Shown here one piece after another: positions 34,411 through 48,031 of a stretch of 64,000 nucleotides of DNA (position 1 is the stretch's first letter; the number at the start of each line of letters is the position of its first letter). The translations under genes and the position numbers were made by a program. The DNA comes from Chrysemys picta bellii (Eukaryota; Chordata; Testudines; Emydidae), in the NCBI RefSeq assembly GCF_011386835.1, contig NC_088792.1:108224421-108288420 (forward strand), written 5' to 3'. The notes under the pieces are model-generated. The model made no database searches. It was not told where the DNA came from and saw only the letters and a list, made by a program, of their open reading frames with translations.

Positions 34411-34803
34411 TGTAACAGGGTGCTGGCCGGCGGGTCCTGAGCCAGGCCCCTGTTAGCCCAGCTCCAATTAAGATGCATTAATTGGGGCTGGCTGAATATG
34501 CCACACCTAATTGCTAGACGAGAAACACCTGCAGGCCTCATTAGCCAGGAGGCTATATAAGGCTGGCAGGAAGGCAGTGGGGGAAGAGGAAAGGAAAGGG
34601 AATGGGAAAGGGAACAAAACAGCCGCTGCCGGCTGTGAATCCCCTCTAGCTGGAGAAGCTAGCTGTCCCCCAGGTTGCTGGTTTGGAGCAGACTGTAAAT
34701 AGAAGGTGGTGGGAACTGACACTGAAATAAAAAGCACTGGTGATTGCACTCAAAAGAGGTCTCTGGCTGATTTGTTGTGAGGGTGAGTGAAGGCCTCATT
34801 ACA
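34411..34803 (+). mobile_element. Solo LTR
   Basis: Starts TGTAACAGGG and ends CTCATTACA. TATA-like CTATATAAGG lies near 34552, and a polyadenylation signal AATAAA near 34724. Flanks CCCAT (34406-34410) and CCTAT (34804-34808) form a 5-bp TSD with one mismatch. No internal retroviral sequence is present. Confidence 0.75.
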
Positions 34804-35766
34804 CCTATTTGTTTATAGATGGCTGGTAAGCAGACCACCTGGCCAAAAATGCTTCCTCTAAGGCTGTTAAACCTGTGACTTTTGGCCAACGTTGAAAATT
34901 ATTAGCAAACACCCAGAATGAAATTTTTCCCCTTGAAATCAATAACAAAATTCCCATTAACTTCACTGGAGCCAGGATTTCCCCTTTAGATTCTTAGAGT
35001 GCATCCTAATGTGTACAAGTGAAGGTTAAGAAAATAAATATCAACAATTAAGAAGTGGTCAGAAAAAAAAAACGTACTTTGTGGTTAAAATTAATAATAA
35101 TGCTGGTTTTCAGACAGTATTACACACTAAATAAAATTAATTTAATCCACAGGCAATATTTTAATGCTATTTTCTTTAGTCTCTGTCTATATTTGTATTA
35201 TAATGTATACTGTTACATAAATAACAGGGACATCTGTTCTGGCAATTTTTTATTCTAGTTGTTTTAGTATAATTTGTGCACTGTCACTTTAAAACTTATG
35301 GTTATAGTAGTTACGACTTTCAATTTATAGACTTCAAAGCACTGTACACAAGTGGGGAAAATATCCTTTTTTTCCATTCTATGGGAGCACAGCAATTTGC
35401 TTAACGTCATGCAGTGAGTCAGCAGAAGATCCATAAATTGAGCCTACATCTGTAAACTCTCAGGACAATCATTTGGGGCAGTTCCTGAGAGGTGTTGAAT
35501 CTTCTCAGTGCCTGTTGGAGCCCATGGATTTTGCTGATGCTCAATGCTTCTCTATTTTGGCCTTTCATTTTAGGGGCCTTTTGAATCACAAGATAATTTG
35601 TACTAAGTCACTGGTGAATTCCAGTTTGCAGGACAGCTTTGGTTTAAAAAAAAAAAAAAGAGAGCGAGTGTAAGGTGCATATTTGAAACAGGAGTCCGTC
35701 TTCTTCCTCAGTAGCATACCACCAGTATGCTGAAAGTTGTCCAGTAAGATCAAGAATCAGAGTTTA
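34804..35766. other. Non-coding stretch, no gene seen
   Basis: AT-rich, with a poly-A tract near 35646-35660. Nothing recognised. Confidence 0.5.
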
Positions 35767-36112
35767 GAACATAACATAAGAATGGCCATACTGGGTCAGC
35801 CAAACGTCCATCTAGCCCAGTATCCTGTCTTCCAACAGTGTCCAGTGCCAGGTGTCCCAGAGGGAATGAACAGAACAGGTAATCATCAAGTGATCCATCC
35901 CCTGTCGCTCGTTCCCAGCTTCCGGCAAACAGAGGTTAGGGACACCTTTCCTGCCCATCCTGGCTAATTGATGGACCTATCCTCCATGAATTTGTCTAGT
36001 TCTTTTTTTTAACCCTGTTATGGTCTTGGCCTTCACAGCATCCTCTGGCATGGAGTTCCACAGGTTGACTGTGCCTTCTGTGAAGAAATACTTCCTTTTA
36101 TTTGTTTTATCT
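35767..36112 (-). mobile_element. CR1 3'-end fragment
   Basis: Plus-strand text from GAACATAACATAAGAATGG to ACTTCCTTTTATTTGTTTTA matches the reverse complement of the CR1 3' end also seen at 22.7 and 27.1 kb. It is strongly 5'-truncated and has no coding capacity. Confidence 0.88.
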
Positions 36113-39100
36113 CATTTTCCATTTATTTCCTTATTTTAGATTTAATCATTCTGTAAACTGTGTATTGTTAAAGCTAAATTCTTCTCAGAAAAGTGTTCAT
36201 ACCAGAAGACTAGATACACTTTGAACTCTGGGAGAGTTAGGATTCAGATGAAAACATCTCTAATTGCTATGTCTTCATCTAATGGTCAAAAGCACTTACT
36301 GCTTAATTTGATATGATCACTAAACAGGCAGGGAACAAAGTCTGCCACAAAGAGAAGAATGAAGTGTGTGGGCAAGTGTCTGAAGGGTCAAATTTTGACA
36401 ATTTAGCAGTCTTTATTTCATTCCTTACAGTTTAGATCTTTTATCATGCTCTGAAAGAGGGTTGGTCAAAAAAAATACACATTAAAAAAGGTCATGAATA
36501 AAGGAGATAACTATAAAAATACATCTTGATGATCCCCTTTCAGGTGAAATTTGATCTGACCTATTGATTATTGGATTTACACCAGAATAAGACTATTAGA
36601 TTCAGTGTAATTTAATTGTCTGAGCCTGATTTTGTCTACTGTTCATGTCTCTGAAAACCTATTATATTTATCTTTCAGATGTATACATAAAATGGAAGGA
36701 GGAGAAAGAGGAACAGCCCTAATAACTGATATTGTTTAATTTATTCAGATGTGTGTTTGTGTGCAAGTATCACTTTTTCCCATTTATTTCCTTCTGACTT
36801 GTCAGTGCTGACAGCTGAAGAATGTTGTTTCCCTGGTAGTTCTGCAACTCTCTCGCTATAAGAGATATGTTGAAATGGTGATTTCCATCAGAATTGCACT
36901 GTCCTGCAAGATTCAAGTAACACTTTTCAGCTTTTATTCATATCTCCCTCTATTTCTCTGTAGCACTTCTATCTTCAGCACTTTATCATAAGGACCCGGT
37001 ACCATGCTGATGGACACTTGAGAAATCCTTGCTATAAATAGGAAAGGGAAAGGCATGGGAATTGTAATGGAGTACATTTGTTGCATATGTGCTATGTATA
37101 CCTGTCAACTATTCCCATCTATAAGGATTTTCTGTAATAGGAATCTAGAATTATCTCATTTTCCCACTAGTTTTACTTTCTTGTTTTTGGTAATGATGCT
37201 GTATTTGTGATTAATTTCCTGCATCTAGGTAGGAAGTACTGGTTTGCATATGCAACCCAATTGGCTGCAATATGAGCTTAGGAAAAAAAAACTATTACTG
37301 GCTACAATAGAGTCACATGCTGTGGTAAATTTGTGTATGTAAGTTCAGACTGATTAACATTGTTCAAGGCCTTAGTACTGTATACATCTAAGAGGGTGTT
37401 GCCCCTTGGCCTGATCAGTTAGCCAATATTTAGGACATTGCTGGATTGTTTCAGTTAGGAGAAAAAATTGATCATAGGAGTTGGGTATTCATTTGGTACA
37501 TTCCTCTTAATTTACAAAGAACATAACCAAAATCCTGTTTCCCTAAGCACAGTAGAAACAAATAGGAAACAGTTTCCATGTTCAGAAAAACAAGTTTAGC
37601 TTTCCACCCAGTATTCTTCCCAAAAGAAGTTCTGTCTATTGGCTTCCACCTAGGGCCATGCTCACCACTGCTGCTCTCACTGTCTGCTGGGTCTCTCTCT
37701 CTTTCTCACACACACTCACACACAGGGGCAGTCAGTGAGTACCTCAGCCCCTGAATTTGCAATTAGTCTCCAGGGAAACCCCTTGGGCTATATAGCTTAG
37801 CATCTTCTGAGACCTTGCCATGCTAACCAGTGCCTTGAGTGGTGGCTTCTATTGTTTCAGCTCTTACGAGACAAAGGGACAGTTAATTGCTTCCTCATTT
37901 ATCCTGAATGAAGGATGATTAATATGCCATCAACTTTTACTAGTTCTGTTATTGATGGACTACATTCATACCATAATTACATTAAAACCTTTATTACACA
38001 GGTACACCATGGAAATTTTCTGACATGTTAGTGGGAGCTGAAGAAATGTAACACATGGTGGTGAGGGAGCAGGTCTCCTGAGCTTTCTTTATTGCTATCA
38101 CTGTATGATGCTCTGTGTGTGAGAGAGAAGGAGACAGCAATCATTTTCATGTGTTACTATTAGGGTTCAAATGGGACATGCATATATGCAAGGTTCATAA
38201 GGCCACTAACATGAGTCAGTCTCTCTCTCTCTCGCTGAAAGCTACATTTTTGACTGCTATTTAGGTATGTATATTACATTCTAAATGCATGGTAGATGTT
38301 CCATGCTTAAGTAGAATTTATCAGTTTAATATTATTCTGATTATGCACATGAAAAAGATGCAAGATACATCAATCTCTCCTATAGTCTGATTCCAATGGG
38401 TAGGAACATTTTCATGTGAGAGTCTGTATTAATAGATGATAAGAATATAATGCAAAGCTTAGTTATTTTTAACTTTCTTTTAACAAGCTTTTCTGCTGTA
38501 GAGAACATAAAAGGTAATCATGACTAAAAATGAAACTCAGTGGGAATTACAATATTTCTGGTGGAGAAATAGCAGTGTCTCTATGTTAGTATAAGGGGTC
38601 AGAAGTGTGGAAATGTGTACTCCATTCTAAACTCTGTTTCCCTTTGTGGGCCTGAACAATCATTTAATCTCTGTAAATTGGAGATAACCAACCCGCCTTG
38701 TAAACCTCTTTGAGATTCAAAGGTACACTATAAATCCAAGTCTCCATGTAAACTTCTAAGAGAAGTCAGCTGGGAATCTTTTTCTTGTCCCTGTTTCCCT
38801 ATCCCTGCAATTCCCCTTCTCAATTGGCCTCATTCCTATACTTGTTGGTGTCCCCAGTGAGGCCCACTGGCTAGAACCCCACTCAACCACTTATGTTTGG
38901 TAGGAAAGGCCAGCTGTCTCCTTACCAGCATTTTTAGAAATGATAGAGTACAGCAGATTCTCTTAAATTATAAATTAATCCCAGTCTCCTTTGCTCCTCT
39001 TTCTGCCAATGTCAACTGAGAAAACTTCTCATGTTGTATTTCAGTCTAGGCAGATGGGCTGTCCCTGCTTGTCAGGGACACTCAAATTATTATTGCTTGT

Positions 39101-40514
39101 TAATGCAACATTGATGTGATTATGAAAAGTGCAAGGACTTAGGAAGGCATGGTGCAGACAGAGTAAAAAGGGACCCTGTGCTCGGAATGTGCTAATCAGG
39201 AAAGCTGGAAATCTCCTGAACTCTGTTATCAGGGTCAGCATCTTGTGTTAGTGAAGCAATTGGACAGCGATTGCATTCATATTTCAGCATCTCTTGGAGT
39301 GACATTAGAGGTGAATTTGATGTCACAAACTGCCTTTGAGTTGAGTGTGCAGGCAAAAGAGACATAGGGGGCTTGGATAGGTTTCCATGTCTTCTTCTAA
39401 TAGCTGACCACTGCCAAAGTAAGCCCAATCAACTCCTCCCTATCCTGATTAGGGAAGTATTTGCAACTGTCCCATTCCCTTCATGGGAATGTATTGGCAA
39501 CACATCAGCATTATTCTGTCTGTTTGTGAGAGAGACTGGTCATCACGGTCCTGTAAATTTTGGAACTCTCCCCTGGTATTTTTGGATTTAAAAAGCCCTG
39601 GCAACACTACTTAAACAGTTCTGATTACAAGGTCTCTTATACTGGTAAAATGGTAAGTTGCTTTAAATTACTTTCAAAAGTGCCTTTCCAGTGGTACAAT
39701 AACTTCTTTCTACCAAATTTATGGTCCTGCTTTTAAATGCTTTCTAGTTCTTTGTTAATACAAAGCTGCACCAAATCATCAAAAGCTTGTATCGAAAGTG
39801 ATTAAGGTTCCGAAATCCTATTTTCAAAAGTGACAGGCACTTAGTAAAGCGCTTAGCAGGCAAAGCACCTAACTCTTATTGAAATGAAACACCAAACCTA
39901 AATACATTTGAAAATCTGGCCCTTAGTAGTGTAAGTCTCATTGAAAGTCAATAGGATTTAAGAGTCTAGGTGATTAAGTCACTTTTGAAAATAGATTTAG
40001 GCTGTGAATTCATTCAAGCCTGAATTTGCAAAAGGGACTAGAGATTTTGGCTGCCTCGATGTTTCGGTCCCCAATGAGGGGAGGTCTGAGCATCCACCCT
40101 GTGAAAATCAGGCCCCTTGAAGACGTCTCAGTGTAGGCATCCAATATGACTAGTTACATTAGAAAATTTTACCCTGTAACTAATACAAATAGTTTAAAAT
40201 AAGGATAAGAAAACAGTTGAATGGTCACAAGCTATGACAATTTATGCCAGTTAAGGATTTGCTCCCTGTGTGGAAAACCAAACTGACCTAGTTTCCAGTG
40301 ATTAAAATATTCGACATGGAAGGTAAGAATACTTCAAAATCTCTTCATAATATTCCTATGATAGCACCAACGCACAGTCCAATATAGCAAACCCTTTGTC
40401 TTACCCAGAACAATGGGTGATGCACAAGCACTAGTTGAAAGCTCTGTGATTCCTGTAAAGATGCCTTCCCTTTTTGAAATTGGTATGTGAGGACTGCTTG
40501 ATAGGCGGGCCATT
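36113..40514. other. Non-coding stretch with a dispersed repeat
   Basis: No gene seen. Short CT/CA microsatellites lie at 37692-37725 and 38219-38233. From about 39800 to 40130 there is the diverged palindromic amniote repeat with CAATAGGATTTAAG and TTTTGAAAAT motifs. Confidence 0.45.
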
Positions 40515-40637
40515 TAAGGTGTCCAGATGTCCTGAAGTTATAAGGACAGTCCTGATTTTGGGGTCTTTTTCTTATATAGGCTCCTATTATCCCCCACCCC
40601 TGTCCCGATTTTTCACACTTGCTTTCTGGTCACCCTA
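40515..40637. mobile_element. Short hAT MITE (123 bp)
   Basis: The ends TAAGGTGTCCAGATG and, reversed, TAGGGTGACCAG form TIRs. Flanking GGGCCATT (40507-40514) and GGACCATT (40638-40645) make an 8-bp TSD with one mismatch. Non-coding. The TIR type is the same as in the inner hAT at 9463-10567. Confidence 0.8.
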
Positions 40638-41614
40638 GGACCATTCTTCCTGGTTTCAGTCTCATGTAGTAATAGAACAGTGAAAGCTATGTTATTTGTT
40701 GGCTTAGGAAAACAAATCTTGATTCTTTATCAAATTCTTTTTCCCAAAAATCTTTTCTGTTCCACTGAACTGGGACAAAATCTACACTCTAGAAATTCAC
40801 CTACACAGGAACTGTTTCACCTGGTTAATGTGTGCCAAGAGGATTTTCAACAGGTTCTGCTGTTTCAATCCTTGACTGGAATTTATCAGAAAGTTATTTG
40901 TCATAATGAAATGTAAACCCAACATGAATTTGCCAAACACACCTGCTAATGGCAGCTTAATAGCCCAAATTTAAGCAAAAAGTGTGGGGCTAACCAGGTA
41001 ACTAAGCGTTCTCCCTTAGAATGATTTGTTTCGGTCTCTTTATCTTGGTGTCAGGCTGTTTCCTGAAGTTAGTGAAGGGCTATCATTAGAGACTTGTGAC
41101 TGATTAGTTCTTATGACTCATTATTTCACTGCATCATCATTTAATAGACCTAGTTCCCTTGTTTGCACTTCTGCCAACTCAGGAAAAGTGAACTCATATT
41201 TTGATTGATTAATTTCAAACCCAGTCAGGCATGGAAGCTTGAAAGTTGAATTGGAGCTCCACTTTTGTTGGGGTTGCATTCTGCTTAGCAAACTTTCCGC
41301 ACTGGAGTGGACAGAAGGAACAAAAAGGAAAAAGTGTAAAAACAAAGCAAAGAGTGGGCAGGGTGAAAACTAAGTACAGAGAGACTTCAGACAGAATCAG
41401 AGAAACACAACATAGTGGGGAAAATATGCATTACTATTTAAGACAGGACGCCCACTTGTTCCATCTTAGCCGCTGGGGAAACGAGATCTTCTGTACCTAG
41501 TACATTGTACATGCTTCTCTTACTTGAATTAAATTCTGGTCAAGTTTTCCTAGAAAAAAACATTTTAACTGAATCTCCCTAAAGGAGACAAAATCCTAAA
41601 GGAGTAGGATAACT
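40638..41614. other. Non-coding stretch, no gene seen
   Basis: AT-rich, with no recognised element or coding motif. Confidence 0.5.
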
Positions 41615-42050
41615 GTCTTTTCAGTGGCACTAGTGAGAAGGATCTAGGAGTTGGGGTAGATCAACATGAGTCAACAACGTGATGCTATTGTAAAAAAAAA
41701 AAGGGGGGGGGCAATTTTGGGTTGTATTATCAGAGGTATGTCATGTAAGCCATGAGAGGTAATAGTACCACTCTACTTGGCATTGGTTAAGCCTCAGCTG
41801 ATGTACTGTGTCCAATTTTGGTCACTGCTATATAGAAAGGATGTGGAGAAACTGGAAAGAATCCAGAGGCGAATGATAAAAATGATCAAAGCGATGGAAT
41901 GCAAGCCATAGAAGCAAAGGCTGAAGGAACTGGGTATGTTTAGTTTGGAAAAGAGGAGATTAAGGGGGGGGGGACATGATAGCAGTTTTCAAATATAGCA
42001 GTTAAAAGGCTGCCAGAAGAAAGATAGAGAAAAGTTGTTCTCTCTTGGTT
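41615..42050 (+). mobile_element. CR1 LINE fragment, plus strand
   Basis: Reads as the C-terminal region of a CR1 lineage diverged from the others: text encoding a YCVQFWSLLYRKDVEKLERI-like block, then a [14 protein letters not shown] segment near 41936-41965. It is broken by indels and homopolymer tracts (41690-41710, 41964-41974). This is the only CR1 on the plus strand here. Confidence 0.75.
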
Positions 42051-42203
42051 CATACAGCCTGTGCATCCCTAAATGACACATAACATGTATCCTGAGATCC
42101 ATGCTAATAACACCCAAGGGAAACAGATTATTCCAGTGAGGGACATGCTGTGTGATGCTACCTTTTCTCTGATGCTGGAAGGACACATGCCTAGAAATAT
42201 TAA

Positions 42204-42246
<43 letters not shown>
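42204..42246. repeat. (CT)n(CA)n microsatellite
   Basis: A CT run of about 8 units is followed directly by about 13 CA units. Confidence 0.95.
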
Positions 42247-42249
<3 letters not shown>

Positions 42250-44259
42250 GAGAGACATGGTCACCTACAGTTTCTTCTGAGTTTATGAAATGTATCGGTT
42301 ATTGTGCGAATGGATATATTTTATCAACATTGTGGGGCGGGGGAGTGGAGAGCAATAAATGTAGTGGTGCAGGGTGCCCATTTACTGTTCTGTAGGGGCA
42401 GGATTGAGGGACTTAGGCTTTTTGATAATTACACTGGAGCCAAATATAAAATAATGCATATCTAAGAAGTGGTAGCCAGTTCTGACCATGGAGCTCTGAC
42501 TCAGACACACCTGGAGATGCTTCATTATTTCACCCAGGACAGACGCTGGAGCAAGTGGGTTGCAGGCATAGGCTTGGGTATGGGCATAGGCTTGATCATG
42601 GAGGCTACAGGATAAGTTTGCATAGCAGAGGTATCATAGGCTGAGGCAAGCTGGTGAGGTCATGGACATATCAGCAGTAATCAATAAATCCACGTGGCAA
42701 CATCTGCCTGCATGATATTAATGTGTGAGTGATGGCAGTGCTGCAGGCATTGGCCGAGAAATGACATGAGTTACACGAAGGCTGCTATGCCCCCTTGTCC
42801 TCCTTATTTGAAGGATACTCACTTCCCCACGCCGAGCAGTCTCTCCAGTATGGGTCGAGGACACTTGGCCAAGAGAGTACCGGGCTTCTGGTTGCCTATA
42901 TTGCATGGTTTCTCTTATGACAGCACTATCTGAAAATATCCCATCTTGCTCCTATTGATCATATCAGCACACCTTTCTTCTACCTACTAACCATGGTTTT
43001 GTAGTCAGACTCCTATCTCCAGAATATTTTCCACATTCCACCACATACAGGAGAACTTTTCAAGATGTAAAACAATGATAAATATTTCTTGTGATTGAAC
43101 GTGATGGAGAAGCATGTGGCTAGAATTTGTACTCCAGCTGTGTTCTCAGCCCTCTTGCTTCCAGTGTGGGTCAAAAAAGGACACCTATGCTAGCATCAGG
43201 GGAGCAGCCTGTAAGAATTCACTCTCCAAGGTATTGCTTAATTTTTGCACTTATCTGTGCCCAATGTGCATTGGCCAGCCAGGAGAATTTTTCCGCTGAC
43301 CAAGAGACAGTGTAGTCTGTTACTTCTGCTGGAACTGTCATACCTTGTGGATAGAGCCATAATGGCACCTGACAGCATCCTTTTAAACAGTTCCAGAGTA
43401 AACTTGGCAAGTGATTCTTCACACATGCTGTACCAGCAGCTCCCCTGTAGCTGGAAGATTTGGAAGTCTGGCCTTTTCATTTCGTCATCTGGTATTAGCT
43501 TGTCTAGCTCCCTGTCCCTGCAGCAAAATTATAGTGTTATCATCAGCTTCTACCCACTTCACACACCAGCACTCCCAACCCACCATTTTACAAAGAGACA
43601 CAGAGTGGAAATATAAGCACTTAATCACACTTTGTGCAGCTGCTTATCTTGGCACACTGTGGTCTGGGGTCAGATTTCATTATGACTCCTTTATGCTATT
43701 ATAAACCCAGCTTTTCTGATTTGTGTAAGGTGGAGTCCCTGTGTGGTACAGGAATTACAAGAGGTAAACATGACTGCCACAAAATTAACATAGGGTCCTC
43801 ACACCATATTCCATCTTTATCATTAAAGAGTCTCTATTGATATGTTTTCTTCTGATCTCTCACATTAGGAATCATGTAGTAATAACTAACAGAGAAAATA
43901 TTGCCAGTAAGTAACAGGTGTGTAATAAAGCAGCAAGAGCCCGTGGAAGAGCTGATGAAATGTGAATGCACACTTTGAATTCACCTGTGTGAAATCCCCT
44001 AACACACTGGAAGACACGGGAGGAAAGCTGACTTTGATTTAATCATCATGAAGTTGATGGAACTGAGTGAAAAAAGGCAAACAGTTTAATTCCTTCAGGG
44101 TTTAGATTGAGGCCATTTGGGAAACTAATTTAGAGGTTAGTTCTTCTATTTTTCCCTCTTGTCTGTAATATGTCAGGATGTTAGGCCGCCAGGACGTAAG
44201 GAGGAAGCGGAGGGAATCGGCAGACGGCAGTAAAAATGATTTAATGGTGTACATCTATC

Positions 44260-44293
<34 letters not shown>

Positions 44294-47142
44294 ACCCTAG
44301 AATAAATTCTATAAATTATTTCTCACATATATTAGTATTATTTTGTTATGGGGATTGATGCTGTGTAATGGTCTTGCACCCAGCACCACACTTAATGGTG
44401 TAGGATGGAATTCATGGAAAGTTGCCTCTAGACTTTTTTTCTAGGAAATCTGCCTTACATTGTTATGATGCTGGGTTTTATCTAGTGAAATTGACATCAC
44501 ACAGGAAAGGAGAAGCCTTCTTTCATAGGTTACAAATGACATGAGAACAGAGAGCCAACTCTAACGTTCAGAGATTTGGGATATTGAATTAACATTATAA
44601 AAGAGCAGAGAGATGATCGCAGAGCTGGTAAAGAATCTGAATGAGATACTGTAGAAGGAGAAAACATAGGTTCACCTATGTGTATCTCTCTGTATTATAC
44701 AATCAATATATATTACTCACATATCATGTGTATATATGTGCATTACAGTATGTGCATTAGACTGTATTTACGCTAAGAAGGGATTAAGGCTTTTAAAAAG
44801 TGAATCATAGAAATGCAGTTACAATGTGAAAACATTTAAAAAAAACCCTTTGAGTTGCAAATTTGTTATTGAGAGTTCTTTTTTTCTGAACAGTAAATCT
44901 CATTTGCCATAAATAATATTTGGACTAATACCATTTTCACACTGGGCTATTCATCCTTTCTTGAAAGCATTCTTTAGAAATGCTGTGGAAAAGTCTGTAT
45001 ATTGTATCGGGATTTTCTACACACATCAGGCTCTATTCATCTGAAAACTAAGCTCCACAGCTGGACCCTATTTGCAATTCAGTGGGATGAAATTAAAATA
45101 ACTGTAACCACAGAATGGCACTTTTTAGGCTTTTCATTTGACTGCCACCCACCACTATAGGGTCATCACTGTGTACAGTGTTAGGGCTAATCCCCCAGTG
45201 TCGTTCTGTGGATCTCTCCCTCTTCTCAGTTGTTTGTCATACCAGCTGCCTGAAGTAAACTAAAGAGTACACAAAAAAAATAAAATGTCCAGGTTGCGTG
45301 CCACACTGACGCAGGGGAAAGAATTTCTCCCCTTGCTTATAGTTAGGAAAGTGATACTTCTTTCTTTACAGCAAAGCATAGCTGAACAATAGATGACTCA
45401 TCATTTAATGGAATGTAATATTTATTAAGTGATTTGCATTGAACAAGAAAAAGATGAATACACAATCCCTACACTAAGGCATCTACAATCTCAGGCAAAT
45501 TGTGGGTGCACAAGTAGGGGGAGAGGGGGAAAGATGAAGGAACCTCTAACTTCTCTCCTGTAACCTCACACAGTAGCCATCCAGTCTAGCTCTCCCTGCA
45601 TTCACCTGAGGACCCTCTGGCATGTTGCTCACTTCCCTGCTATGGGCAATGAGCATATGCCACAAGCCCTTTAAGAGCTGTTGCAGCTGTCATAACTTCT
45701 ACTGTACTTCCTTAAGGAGGCAGCTCTGCAGTACCCCAACAATGGTCAGTGTTGAGACAAATTGCACTGGCAGGCCCAGCGGACAGCTCAGTCTTAATTT
45801 TTTGTTTTAATAATAGTGGGTGACATTACTTTTTATAGAGATGGCAAAATTTTCACAAGCACCCAAGTCCCATTTGCACAAGTGACTTGCACACATAGGC
45901 ATTTAAGTCCCATTGACTTTCAATGAGATTTAGGCTGCTAGGTGACTTAGGCACACTTGAAAATTCTACCAGTTGGTGTAGTGTTTGTGAGCTGCGTGGA
46001 AGGAGGAAGATTTGAGGAGGGAACTGAAAGACGAATGAGATACTAGGGCCACTGGGAGAGGGAAGATGGTCAGAGAACAGTGGCTGGAATGGAGGGAAGA
46101 TGGAGACAAAAGAAGAGTTTTCTGGATTAATTGGCAGAGCCAACTGGCCAGGTGGGAAGTGGTGGGAAATGAAAGCAGATATGTAGCTAGAGGCAGAGTT
46201 ATCCACAACACTGAATGGGATGGATGAGAAGCTAGAACTGTCATGAGGAGACCCTTTCACAGAGTACTATACATGATGGGAAGATGATTTCCATGGTCTA
46301 TAGGGCAGGAAGTTCAGAATGGCTATTTAAAAGCAGAAAGGGTCAATGGGTTAGATTAGATTGACATTAGGTGTAACAGAGATCAGAATCTGGTCCTGAA
46401 TCTCAAACCAAATACAATTTAGGCTTAATGGCACTCAGCAGGGATTTGCACTCCTTACTTGGGTAGGCTATTTGTTTAGTTCAAAAAGTGAGGCAGAGCC
46501 CATTGAATTCAATGGAAGCAGGTTTGGACCCAATGCAATGAAAAATCACCCTAAAATTTGACAGTACTTTATTTTATAGCTTTAGCGTAGAATCAGTACA
46601 ATCCCCTTTTCTGTTAGAAAATTACTACTCCACCATCTCCAGTTCGTGCATTCTGTAGCTCCAGGTTGTTCCAGATTTAGCCCAGTGTAAAGGAGTGAAG
46701 AGTATGGCCCTCAGATTCTAATAAACCATGTCTCAAAAGAACAGCAAGTCTCAACAATAGAATTAATAGGCGTGATCACACTATTTGAAAGTATGAACTT
46801 TTTTCTGGTGATTTTTCAAACAGAGGTTTCAGAGGAAGAAGCAGGGAGGCAGGGACTTAACTTCATCTTTGGATCTTGAAATATGATTTCTAGAAAAGCA
46901 TGCAGCATGGAAGAAGAGTAAATAGAGGGTCGAATGAATTGAAGTTTTAACTAGCCCTGCTCAGTGAGCAAATAAGATAACTACTGCATTGACAATTCTG
47001 TCATGTTGCTATTGATCTTAGTTGTTTTTAAAAGAGGACAAGACATTTACAAATTTAAATCATCACCTAACAGTCTGACTTCCTAACTTCTGAGAATGTG
47101 CACAAGACACTGTCAAAAGAGTTCAGTTAAAATAGCTTCGGG
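42247..47142. other. Non-coding stretch, no gene seen
   Basis: Contains a 25-base poly-T tract at 44260-44284 and a piece of the dispersed palindromic repeat near 45846-45965. Open frames at 43245-43616 and 45853-46260 have no recognisable motif, and I do not call them genes. Confidence 0.45.
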
Positions 47143-47237
47143 CGGCCATGCAAATGTAAACAAATGGTCTGGCGGCCCTCCAGCGGCTTGTCCTGACAGG
47201 CCACATGCGGCCGATGGGCCGCAGTTGCCCACCACTG
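47143..47237. mobile_element. hAT element end fragment
   Basis: Ends with GGCCGCAGTTGCCCACCACTG, whose reverse complement CAGTGGTGGGCAACTGCGG is a typical hAT terminus. The other end was not found, so this is a remnant next to a CR1 piece. Confidence 0.6.
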
Positions 47238-47370
47238 TTATAGACTGTAATAAAGTCAGTCCTTAACCTTCTCTTTGTTAAGATGAATAAACTGAGTTCC
47301 TTGAGTTTACCACTATAAGGCATGTTTTCTAATTCTTTAATCATTCCCTTGGCTCTTTTATCCCATTCTA
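47238..47370 (-). mobile_element. CR1 internal fragment
   Basis: Plus-strand text TTATAGACTGTAATAAAGTC through CACTATAAGGCATGTTTTC matches the reverse complement of the C-terminal coding part of an old CR1 lineage. Broken and short. Confidence 0.6.
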
Positions 47371-48031
47371 CACATGGGGAACTTTGTTTCTGAGCAATAG
47401 TAGAACATATAGGCACTCTCACATTTTCATTCTGGGAGCCTGAACATGCAAGGTGTTGAGTGCTCACAAGTTCCCACTAACACTGGGCCCAGTCCTGCTC
47501 CCACTGACTTTAGTGAGGATAGACTTGGGCCCAGGGCAGGAGTTGAAGGAGATCTCCAGGAGATGTTCAGCACTACAAACTGACAGGGCTGTTATAAAGG
47601 TTAAATGGGACTAATTAATGTGTGGGAAGGAAACTATATGGGTCCAAGGATTTTGTTACATAAAATGCATACAGTATTAAGGAGGTAGATATGTCAGGTC
47701 CTGTTCAAATCTTCAGGTTCAAGATTTGGGTGAATGCTAACATTATCTGTCCCTGGCAGTTAAATAGTAAACAGTTGTAATGATTAAGGCTTTTATTATT
47801 TCAAATAGTTTATTGGTCTCAAAAACTGTGTGTGTTGTGAGAGTTCTGTCCAGTCCATAAAACCAAAGTTCGAAATGGCACCTCCGCTGATGGCTATTTG
47901 GCTGTCTTTAGTTTCTAGTGGGCATGTGGGCACATCACACAAATCACCAATGTAATTGTCACAATTAGATACTTTATTTGGCAACTTCAGCAGTGCCAGG
48001 AGATTGAGCTTGGTGTCACTAGGCATAGCTA
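47371..48031. other. Non-coding stretch, no gene seen
   Basis: Nothing recognised, apart from a short piece resembling the dispersed repeat near 47486-47530. Confidence 0.45.

Noticed and set aside
43114..43704. Overlapping open frames that might be a host exon
   Set aside because: No domain, and several frames are open at once; nothing supports splicing or conservation from sequence alone.
45853..46260. 135-codon Ser/Pro/Phe-rich open frame (minus)
   Set aside because: Part overlaps a dispersed repeat and composition looks like reversed purine-rich DNA.
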